Below, piece by piece: positions 6,967 to 14,127 of a stretch of 22,916 nucleotides of DNA (position 1 is the stretch's first letter; each line of letters begins with the position of its first letter). Source of the stretch: Pirellulaceae bacterium (GTDB taxonomy: Bacteria; Planctomycetota; Planctomycetia; Pirellulales; Pirellulaceae); the NCBI GenBank assembly GCA_022448645.1, contig JAKVBZ010000083.1, positions 1 through 22,916 on the forward strand, read 5' to 3'. A program made the position numbers and the translations under genes. The notes beneath the pieces were generated by a model. The model saw nothing but the letters and a program-made list of their open reading frames with translations, was not told the DNA's origin and searched no databases.

Positions 6967-9486
6967 ATGAAAATAATCATCACGGTTTCTATCCTTCTGA
7001 CACTAGTCGTCAGCCGGTCACCTTCGGTGTCCGCAGGCGATTCTCTAGCGTCGCTGCAGGCTGCGTTTGACTCGCATTGCACCAAGTGTCACGGCAAGAG
7101 CGAAGAGAGCGAGGGGGAAGTCAACTTGCTGGCGCTGAAAACCGACGATGACTTCCTGACGCGGCCGGAGTTGTTGGAAGATCTGATCAATGTTCTCAAA
7201 GATCATGAGATGCCACCGGACGTCGAACCACCGCTGCCAGCAGCGAAGCGGCACCACATGATTTCAAGTCTTCAAATGATGCTCGATCAAGCAGTTAGGA
7301 GTCGGGCCTTCCGTTCCACGCCATTACGAAGAATGAATCGGTTTCAATACAACAACGCTGTCGTCGATTTGCTGGAACTGGATCGCGATATCTTTGCTCT
7401 TAACGAGCGATTCCTGCGTCGGCGTGACGATTACTTTCACCCTGAAACCGGGAAGATGCCCGATCAAGTGCGCGTTACCACGCGGCCTCTCGCAAAGGAT
7501 AACGATAACGAGCGACCTGAAGGGTTCCTGGGTGTTGCGTCATTTCCTCAGGACAAACGTGCGGAACATGGATTCGACAACCGAGCTGATCACCTGACGC
7601 TTTCGCCACTACTGATGGAGTCGTTTCTACAGCTAAGCCAAACCATCGTCGAAAGTCCCGATCTCAACTTTCGGGAATGCCGTAGTTGGGATCGCCTTTT
7701 TGCATCGCCAGGAAAGCCTGTCCGTTGGACCATCGCTGGTCGGTACGAGGGGGAAGCTAAAGGAGAAGTTAAATATTTGCCGCCCGCAAAAGGCCGCGTC
7801 AGACGACAGATCATGACTTTTTTTGGGAATGACTGGAGTCACCACTTGCAACTATACTGGGAGTGTCCGGAACAGGGATTGGAATTCGAATGGGTGATGG
7901 AGGTCGCAGAGTCGGGCACCGGACTTCGTTTTGGATTCACGAAAAACGCCAACTATGGCACCTATGAGATTTTCTTGGACGGCGTCAAGATCGGCGGCGA
8001 GGCAGTGGACCTTTATCATCCGACCAACATTCCCACGAGCCACGCAATTCTCGACCTGCCGGTTTCCGCCGGACCCCACACACTCAAGTTCAAGTGTGTC
8101 TCGAAAAACGATCAGTCGACAAACCACTTCTTTGGCCTGGACTATGTGGACGTTACCGGTCGCAATCCGCCGCCAAATGCTGAGCCCTCGGAAGTCGAAG
8201 TTCTCGTTGTTATCCGTAGCCGGCTTGCGAAATTACTTCGTCGTGCCTTCCGCCGCCCGGTCGATCCGGAAACACTTCAGCGATTTGTGAGCTTTGCGGA
8301 AGATAAGCTGGCGTCGGGAGCTTCGTTCGAGGACACGATGCGCACGGTTGTGGGAGCCGTACTCGGTATGCCAGATTTCCTTTATTTCTATGAGACGAAC
8401 GATGGTGAGCAAGAAGGCCATGGGCGTCAGCGGGTAAGTGATGGTGAACTTGCCTCGCGGTTGGCTCAGTTCTTTTGGAGCAGTATCCCAGACGACACCT
8501 TGCTCGAGCTTGCCGAGCAAGGGAAGTTGAGTGACTCGGACACACTGGACGAGCAGATCGATCGCATCATGAACGACCAGCGGTCGAGTCGGTTTTGTGA
8601 CAACTTCCCCGCTCAGTGGCTACAGCTCGATCGTCTGGTCACAGCGATTCCAGATGAAAATAAGTTTTCTTACTTCTATTACAGTGGATACCGGACAAGC
8701 GTTCACATGCTACCTGAGCCTCTGTTACTTTTTGAGACGATTTATATCGAGAACCGCTCGATTACCGATCTGCTTGACCCCAAATTCACCTGGCAAAGTG
8801 CGATGCTGAAGGCCAATTACGAGGGCCACCGTAAGGCCGCCCAGGAAGTCAAGGTGCATACTTTCAGACGGACTTCGTTAGACGATCCACGTCGAGGTGG
8901 CGTGATCACGAACGCGGCGATCATGACGATGACCTCCACACCCACGCGCACACAGCCTATCTCACGCGGTGCGTGGGTCAACGCTGTAATCTTTAACGAT
9001 CCACCGGAGCCACCGCCTGCCAACGTACCGCCGTTGCCGGAAGTAGACCACGAAGGACTTGCAAAGCTAACGATTCGTGAAAGATTGGCGATACACCGCC
9101 AGCGAGCGGACTGCGCCGGTTGTCATAACAAGATTGACCCACTCGGTTTTGCGCTAGAGAATTATGGTCCTACGGCCATTTGGCGCGACAAATATGAGAA
9201 CGGACGCGAGGTCGATGTTCGTGGGGTGTTGTTTAACCAATACGGGTTCGAAACTTTGGAAGAATTCAAGGCATTGCTTATGCAAGAGAAACCACGGTTT
9301 TTCCGTGGCTTTGTATCGCATCTGCTGTCCTACGCATTGGGTCGGGAGCTCGGTCCTGCGGATTTGCCCGTAGTCGAAGAAATAACAAAGAATGCGGTCG
9401 CGGGTAATGATCAGCTGCGCACGATCCTTAAGGCTGTTGCCATGAGCGATTCGTTCGTTCATAAGAATGTGCAAGCCGCACCATAG
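6967..9486 (+). CDS. Planctomycete cytochrome c, DUF1592/DUF1588/DUF1585 multi-domain protein
   Basis: 839 residues with a signal peptide (hydrophobic 2-15, cleavage near SAG, residue 24). Order of parts: PSCyt-type haem motif CTKCH (C38, C41, H42); DUF1587 from about residue 119 (RRMNRFQYNNAVVDLL); a beta-rich insert of about 150 residues (260-405) resembling a carbohydrate-binding module; DUF1595 from about 418 (LLRRAFRRPVDPETLQRF); DUF1592 from about 488; DUF1588 from about 643, with a second CAGCH motif (C716, C719, H720) in the typical CHNKIDPLGFALENYG context; and DUF1585 from about 760. The protein would be exported. The family is almost restricted to Planctomycetes and related phyla; function is unproven, with electron transfer coupled to polymer breakdown often proposed. 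AAGGAA at 6957-6962 supports the ATG. The DUF1552 partner follows. Confidence 0.95.
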   Translation: MKIIITVSILLTLVVSRSPSVSAGDSLASLQAAFDSHCTKCHGKSEESEGEVNLLALKTDDDFLTRPELLEDLINVLKDHEMPPDVEPPLPAAKRHHMISSLQMMLDQAVRSRAFRSTPLRRMNRFQYNNAVVDLLELDRDIFALNERFLRRRDDYFHPETGKMPDQVRVTTRPLAKDNDNERPEGFLGVASFPQDKRAEHGFDNRADHLTLSPLLMESFLQLSQTIVESPDLNFRECRSWDRLFASPGKPVRWTIAGRYEGEAKGEVKYLPPAKGRVRRQIMTFFGNDWSHHLQLYWECPEQGLEFEWVMEVAESGTGLRFGFTKNANYGTYEIFLDGVKIGGEAVDLYHPTNIPTSHAILDLPVSAGPHTLKFKCVSKNDQSTNHFFGLDYVDVTGRNPPPNAEPSEVEVLVVIRSRLAKLLRRAFRRPVDPETLQRFVSFAEDKLASGASFEDTMRTVVGAVLGMPDFLYFYETNDGEQEGHGRQRVSDGELASRLAQFFWSSIPDDTLLELAEQGKLSDSDTLDEQIDRIMNDQRSSRFCDNFPAQWLQLDRLVTAIPDENKFSYFYYSGYRTSVHMLPEPLLLFETIYIENRSITDLLDPKFTWQSAMLKANYEGHRKAAQEVKVHTFRRTSLDDPRRGGVITNAAIMTMTSTPTRTQPISRGAWVNAVIFNDPPEPPPANVPPLPEVDHEGLAKLTIRERLAIHRQRADCAGCHNKIDPLGFALENYGPTAIWRDKYENGREVDVRGVLFNQYGFETLEEFKALLMQEKPRFFRGFVSHLLSYALGRELGPADLPVVEEITKNAVAGNDQLRTILKAVAMSDSFVHKNVQAAP

Positions 9487-9720
9487 TGAGAGGTAGGGAG
9501 CTAAATCCATTGTGTTCGCTGAAGTCGCGAAGCTATCATAGAAGACAGATGATCTGGTATTTGCGATGTGAAGTGGTCAGGTCATCGCAGCATGCATGGC
9601 CCTGATGATGACGAACAATGTATGCCTTCTTTCCTGACACCTGATTTGCTAGAGCATTCGATTTTATGTTCAGTCTTCGTTCGTGAGTAGTGTTGTCCAA
9701 CCCCAAGGGGATATCATCAT

Positions 9721-11085
9721 ATGATTAGTCACCACCGACAGCTGTCACGACGCGGTTTTCTTGCCGGTGCCGGTGGTGCCGTGCTGGGGTTGCCGTGGTT
9801 GGAGAGCTTCGGCCGAGCTGCTGGCGTCCAGAAACGGGAGAAGCCGTCGACGCGACTAGCATTCTTCTATCTACCGAATGGAATCACGCGGCGAGGGTTT
9901 TTTCCAGGTGAGGGCGACCGTAAGCTTCCGGATTTTGCCGGTCAAAACAATGTATGGCGTTTTGAAGGCAAGACTGTACCACCTGGTAGCCATCCCCTGA
10001 CATTCACCCCGACGCTGGCTCCGCTGCATAAGATGCGTGATAAAATCACGTTGCTCACAGGCCTGGATCGCATCTTCCAGCACGGGACCGATTCGCATGC
10101 TCAGTGTGCATCATGTTTCCTAACGAGCGTAGCACCATTCGAGGTCCAGGGGTCGGCCTATCCGCTGGCTCGTACGCTTGACCACATTGCGGCCGATAGC
10201 ATGGGCCAATCGACTCCTTACTCGACGATCGAGTTAAGTTGCAACGACCATAAAAACAATATCGAATCGATCTACTTTGATAATATGTCTTGGTATAACA
10301 CCGGCCATGTAGCTCCGTCGATGCGTAATCCACGTGAGGTCTATGACCGGCTGTTCGGAACACAATCCAACACACGGTTTCGCAACATTACGGAATTGGC
10401 GTTGGGAAACGCTAAGCAGTTACAGAGGCGACTTAGCTCGTCCGACCGCCGCAAGTTCGACGAATATTTTGAGGCGATTCGCACCATCGAAACTCGCATG
10501 GATCGCATCGATTCGATGAAGTTAGAACTCGCGGTCGCAGAAATCAAGCGTCCAGAAGAGTACCTGCCGCGCAATGAGTACATACACCTGATGGGTGACC
10601 TGCTGATCACGGCGTTACAGACGGGCGTTACCAACGTCGGCACCTTGATGGTCGGTCCAGAAAGGTGGACGACTCCTACCAACTGGGAAGGAATTCTAGA
10701 CAAACCGCACAGTCATCATCACATGACGCACGCTCCACATGAGTATATTGAGGAATTACTCAAGCTGGATCGTTTTCACATTTTTGCTTTTGCTCGACTG
10801 CTGGATCGTATGGACAGCATCGAGGAAGCTGGCGGCACAACCTTGCTAGACAACACCATCTTTACGCTGGGGGCAGGTATGGGAGATGGTACCACTCATC
10901 AGTACCATGACCTACCGATCGTGGTAGCCGGGGGCGGAGGTGGAACGCTCAAGCAGGGGAAACACATCCATTGCAAGCTAGGAACACCGCTGGCTAATCT
11001 GTGGCTGACCCACCTCCAGGCGTTGGGTTGCGAGCGTGAGAAGTATGCCGACAGCACGGGGACGCTATCGGAGATGATGGTCTGA
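9721..11085 (+). CDS. DUF1552 family protein with Tat signal
   Basis: A 454-residue protein beginning with a twin-arginine signal (SRRGFLAG, residues 9-16, then GAGGAVLGLPWLESF), so it is probably exported folded. The body has the DUF1552 pattern: RLAFFYLPNG near residue 46, LLTGLD near 108, a His-rich HSHHHMTHAPHE stretch near 330 and DNTIFTLGAGMGDGTTHQYHDLPIV near 377. DUF1552 proteins resemble the DUF1501/sulfatase-phosphatase superfamily and almost always lie beside DUF1592-type cytochromes, as here. The biochemical role is unknown; the conserved histidines and aspartates suggest metal binding. AAGGGGA upstream of ATG 9721 serves as ribosome binding site. A 234-base gap to the cytochrome gene holds no visible gene. 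Confidence 0.94.
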   Translation: MISHHRQLSRRGFLAGAGGAVLGLPWLESFGRAAGVQKREKPSTRLAFFYLPNGITRRGFFPGEGDRKLPDFAGQNNVWRFEGKTVPPGSHPLTFTPTLAPLHKMRDKITLLTGLDRIFQHGTDSHAQCASCFLTSVAPFEVQGSAYPLARTLDHIAADSMGQSTPYSTIELSCNDHKNNIESIYFDNMSWYNTGHVAPSMRNPREVYDRLFGTQSNTRFRNITELALGNAKQLQRRLSSSDRRKFDEYFEAIRTIETRMDRIDSMKLELAVAEIKRPEEYLPRNEYIHLMGDLLITALQTGVTNVGTLMVGPERWTTPTNWEGILDKPHSHHHMTHAPHEYIEELLKLDRFHIFAFARLLDRMDSIEEAGGTTLLDNTIFTLGAGMGDGTTHQYHDLPIVVAGGGGGTLKQGKHIHCKLGTPLANLWLTHLQALGCEREKYADSTGTLSEMMV

Positions 11086-11130
11086 CAACGCCGTTGACGA
11101 TGGCTTGCCGTTCAAAAATGTTTCGTCCCT

Positions 11131-11173
11131 AAACAAACGAGGGCCAGGTTTTTGACCGGTCCTCAGGTTGTTT
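11131..11173. terminator. Imperfect hairpin between convergent genes
   Basis: AAACAA (11131-11136) pairs with TTGTTT (11168-11173), and GAGG (11139-11142) with CCTC (11161-11164), around an imperfect inner stem. Lying between the DUF1552 stop and the SMP-30 stop, it could end transcription from both sides. There is no long uridine run after the stem. Confidence 0.35.
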
Positions 11174-11187
11174 GCGTGAAACGCATG

Positions 11188-12008
11188 CTAACCCGGAAAA
11201 CTTGGCCAGTTTGGTCCGCAGACACCAGGTCGAGCCACAAACAGATCGCCAGCCAGGGGCTGAGCTGATTTCTGTTTCTCGTCCAAGCCCAGTTGGGCCG
11301 TCGTAATATAAAGCTCGTCCATGTCTTTGCTGCCAAACGAACAAGCGGTCACATTGGCGACAGACAGTTCAATCTTTGAGACGACTTCTCCTTCCACAGG
11401 ATCAATGCATAGAACACACCACCCACCAAAAAACGCAACCCACAACCGGTCCTGTTCGTCGATGGCCATTCCGTCGGCAGTTCCGAGTTCTTGCGGCACC
11501 GAATAGACATCGCGTCGACAAGAGACTTTGCCTGTGTCGAGATCATAATCGAAGGCGTCAATGGTCGGACGCATGGAGTCAACATAGTACATCGTGCGTT
11601 TGTCGGATGTCCAAACGATACCGTTCGACACACCGATCTCATCCGAGTGCTTGCACACGTTGCCTTCCCCATCCAGGCTATACAACGCACTGGTGGTGTG
11701 TTGGTCAGACGAAGGTTCATCGTACCAGTCCAAAATCGTCCCATAGGGTCGCACTTACCATCGTTGAACCGGCTTTCTGGTTGATCGAATTCGGGATCTT
11801 CCATGATTTCCAACTGTTCGGTCTGCGGATCAAAAGAAGCAAATCTATGATGCAAGGTCAGCAGCAGCCCACCACGAGCGCGCAAGACTACCGTCCCCAT
11901 ATCGTAAGTTTTATTCGAGCGTGTAGCCGAGTCGTAGCAATATAGCAATCCTTCAACTTGGCTAGGTATCGAGTTTTTGGCGACGCGCAAGTAGAATGCG
12001 ATTCCCAT
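11188..12008 (-). pseudogene. SMP-30/gluconolactonase family protein, frameshifted
   Basis: Two overlapping minus-strand frames together make one SMP-30/regucalcin-type six-bladed beta-propeller. The upstream frame gives EGLLYCYDSATRS, a RFNDGKCDPMGRFWTGTM block (the conserved metal-site Asn-Asp region) and then loses homology. The downstream frame continues with DEPSSDQHTTSALYSLDGEG, SNGIVWTSDKRTMYYVDS and the C-terminal PGVCGPNWPSFPG. The switch lies at about 11718-11722. The N-terminal LGEGPxW motif is not readable, so a second lesion near 11950-12030 is likely. Members hydrolyse sugar lactones such as gluconolactone, fitting a locus with sugar dehydrogenases. As written it cannot give a normal protein; a sequencing error is an alternative. 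It is divergent from the AllA-like gene. Confidence 0.8.
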
Positions 12009-12039
12009 TCGTCATCCATGCTGACCATGTTGAGTAGAT

Positions 12040-12044
12040 AGGAG
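12040..12044 (+). promoter_or_regulatory. Ribosome binding site for the AllA-like GTG start
   Basis: AGGAG seven bases before GTG at 12052; it selects this start in the absence of a nearby ATG. Confidence 0.65.
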
Positions 12045-12051
12045 ATAACTG

Positions 12052-12558
12052 GTGACTAGAGCAATCGAAGTTCAGGATTTGACACCCGCGGCTTACGATG
12101 GGAAATTTGGTCAAATCATCAAGGATCAGCCGACATACGAACCGCTGGCGGATAACGAAAACCTGGTCTACTGGAGTAAGATCGTCGACCTCGAGAAGCA
12201 GATGGACCATTACGTTTCGCTGCTGGTGGAGAAAAAGCGACCGATCGAGCTGGTGGTGATGGAGCGTCACACGAAGTGCCAGGAATTCTTTATTCCAACC
12301 AGTGGCGAGTGTGTGATGTTTTTTGCACCGGGAAAAAATCCTGACGACCCGGACGAGCATCCGGATCCCAACGAAATCGTCTGCTTTAACATGCATTGCG
12401 AGGGCATGTTGGGTTATGTTATTGACCGGGGCACTTGGCACTACCCGGCTTACCCCCTCACTGAAACGGCTGGCCAGATGATCATCATGCGCAACAACCT
12501 GGAACACGACGACGTGCAGTTGCGTGACCTGCCCGAGCCGATCACGGTAAAACTGTAG
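12052..12558 (+). CDS. Ureidoglycolate lyase (AllA)-like cupin protein
   Basis: A 168-residue cytoplasmic protein with a cupin-like core matching the AllA/ureidoglycolate lyase pattern: ELVVMERHTKCQEFFIP (Glu71, His73, Glu78), SGECVMFFAPG, DPNEIVCF and the late GYVIDRGTWHYPAYPL block with Trp129, His130 and Pro132. Length agrees with AllA (about 160-170). True AllA splits ureidoglycolate to glyoxylate and urea, but no allantoin or purine genes are present here. In planctomycetes such proteins often sit with sugar-acid genes, so another small hydroxy-acid substrate is possible. It lies divergent to the lactonase remnant with under 50 bases between, suggesting a shared control region, and ahead of the oxidoreductase and GH36 genes. 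Confidence 0.75.
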   Translation: MTRAIEVQDLTPAAYDGKFGQIIKDQPTYEPLADNENLVYWSKIVDLEKQMDHYVSLLVEKKRPIELVVMERHTKCQEFFIPTSGECVMFFAPGKNPDDPDEHPDPNEIVCFNMHCEGMLGYVIDRGTWHYPAYPLTETAGQMIIMRNNLEHDDVQLRDLPEPITVKL

Positions 12559-12564
12559 TTTTCA

Positions 12565-12587
12565 CCTTCGAATTTAACTCTCGAAGG
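12565..12587 (+). terminator. Short hairpin after the AllA-like gene
   Basis: CCTTCGA (12565-12571) and TCGAAGG (12581-12587) form a perfect 7-bp stem with a 9-base loop, starting six bases after the stop codon. No uridine tract follows, so it may be a weak terminator or RNA-stabilising structure. Confidence 0.35.
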
Positions 12588-12643
12588 GCGCAGCGTTGTC
12601 TGTGGAACAGAAATTCGGCCATTCCTACAAGTTGTATTTCACG

Positions 12644-12662
12644 CCTCACGAAATTCGTGAGG
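12644..12662. promoter_or_regulatory. 19-base palindrome upstream of the oxidoreductase gene
   Basis: CCTCACGAA and TTCGTGAGG are perfect inverted repeats separated by one A, extendable by a G-T and a C-G pair to 12642-12664. The centre lies 56 bases before ATG 12709. This geometry suits the operator of a dimeric repressor; an RNA hairpin is less likely with a one-base loop. Confidence 0.45.
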
Positions 12663-12708
12663 TGCGCTTGGTGTCGGTTGGCCTCAATTTTTTCGGAGAT
12701 ACTCAATC

Positions 12709-13872
12709 ATGCAGCGATTTGTTTTCGTCCGCTGGGCGACGATGTGCGTACTGTTCGTAACCGTTCAACACGGATTCTGCAACAAACAGGTTTCAGCTCA
12801 ACAAAGTTCGAGGGAAACCTCTGAACCATTACGAGTCGCTGTCATTACTGACAGAGATGGATCTCATCTGTCTACCTATTTCTCAATCATCCATAAAAAC
12901 TCGTCCATTTCCGATGTGGCGGTGGCCAGCCCCAGCCAACACACCGTTGAAATGGCCAAGCAAAGATTCGGCGAAAGACCGTTTCAGCATTTCACTGAAA
13001 CGGAGGAAATGTTAACCAAGTTCCGTCCGCGATTCGTCGTGGTTTCGCTGGCATCGCACCTCGCGCCGGCGCAAATTCGAGCCGCACTGGAAGCTGGTTG
13101 TGATGTGGTCGCCGAAAAGCCCGGCTGCACAAGTGTTGAAGATTTTCGAGAACTCGTTCAGCTGGCTGACGAGAAACAGCGAAACCTGATGCTGGCGCTG
13201 CCTTTGAGGTTCAGAGCAGATACGAAGCGGCTCAAGGAACTTATCGATCGTGGTTATGTGGGTAAGTTGTACGGCATCACGGGCAATCTTGTAGACGATC
13301 AAGTGCGCCTGACCCGTCCAGGGTGGCAACGCTCGTGGCATGGCTCGCGCCGACTGGCGGGTGGAGGTCACCTTACGTGGTTGGGCATCCATAAGATTGA
13401 TCAGTTCTTGTTCCTCACCCAGGACCGTGTGCGCCGAGTAGCCGGTTTTTATTCGAACGTGGGTGGGCAGCCGATTGACATCGAGGACACGGAATCAGTG
13501 GCCCTTGACTTCCACAGTGGATTCACGGGTACCTTCCAGGGTGGTTTTTACCTGGGGCCTGGAGGATCCGTAGAGGGGTTACGTATATGGGGCGACACAG
13601 GTTGGATCGAACAGGAGGTTGATTTCGGTGCCAAGGAGATCATTTTTCGACTTCGCTGGCTCTCCACACACCCTGATGCGCCAGAAGGTGTGCAAACGGA
13701 GGAGCTACCGAGAGGCGAGTCGGTCTACCAGCAAATGTTTGATCAGGCAATTGACGCAGCACGAGGAGCTGCCGACCCACCACTGCGCAATGATGAGTCC
13801 CTACATATCCTTGAAGTGATTTTCGGTGCTTATCGGGCTGCGGAAACCGGAAAGGTGCAGACGCTTCAGTGA
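12709..13872 (+). CDS. Exported Gfo/Idh/MocA family oxidoreductase
   Basis: 387 residues. The N-terminus has a signal peptide (hydrophobic 10-20, probable cleavage near VSA, residue 30), so the mature protein should be periplasmic. The fold is indicated by the EKP motif (Glu136-Lys137-Pro138) that ends the Rossmann domain and holds the catalytic lysine, and by the GGGHLTWLGIHKID block (218-231) with His228 and Asp231 near the active site. The first strand reads LRVAVITDRDGSHLSTY, without the usual GxGxxG, so NAD(P) binding may be altered or the cofactor retained tightly. The family oxidises sugars or polyols, often at C3 of glycosides. GGAG ten bases before ATG 12709 is the ribosome binding site. 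The GH36 gene follows after 255 bases, suggesting joint action on galactosides or other glycosides. Confidence 0.88.
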   Translation: MQRFVFVRWATMCVLFVTVQHGFCNKQVSAQQSSRETSEPLRVAVITDRDGSHLSTYFSIIHKNSSISDVAVASPSQHTVEMAKQRFGERPFQHFTETEEMLTKFRPRFVVVSLASHLAPAQIRAALEAGCDVVAEKPGCTSVEDFRELVQLADEKQRNLMLALPLRFRADTKRLKELIDRGYVGKLYGITGNLVDDQVRLTRPGWQRSWHGSRRLAGGGHLTWLGIHKIDQFLFLTQDRVRRVAGFYSNVGGQPIDIEDTESVALDFHSGFTGTFQGGFYLGPGGSVEGLRIWGDTGWIEQEVDFGAKEIIFRLRWLSTHPDAPEGVQTEELPRGESVYQQMFDQAIDAARGAADPPLRNDESLHILEVIFGAYRAAETGKVQTLQ

Positions 13873-14127
13873 GGACACGACAGGTGTTGTTGTGGCACTT
13901 TGACTCTCCCCCGCAAATCTTAAGCGTCGACCCGCGGACTTTCGATTTGAGGAAATGGACCGAGACTGAACTAGCCTTTATCCACAAAAACGCTGGAGAG
14001 CATCCTTCCAGGAAAAAAGAAAGCAACGAAGTCAGTGGAACTGGCCTTGCGCTACACCATGGTTGGCTACAATAGAAAATGACATCATTTTTTTGGACTG
14101 TTTACACCACAAACAAATAGTTGTTCT

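Noticed and set aside
11376..11945. 189-codon plus-strand ORF
   Set aside because: Antisense to the lactonase remnant, whose two frames match a known family.
12052..12558. Purine/allantoin degradation locus
   Set aside because: Only the AllA-like cupin suggests it; no allantoinase, urease or related gene is visible.
13869..14075. 68-codon plus-strand ORF overlapping the end of the oxidoreductase gene
   Set aside because: No ribosome binding site, no recognisable motif, and weak protein-like character; treated as intergenic.
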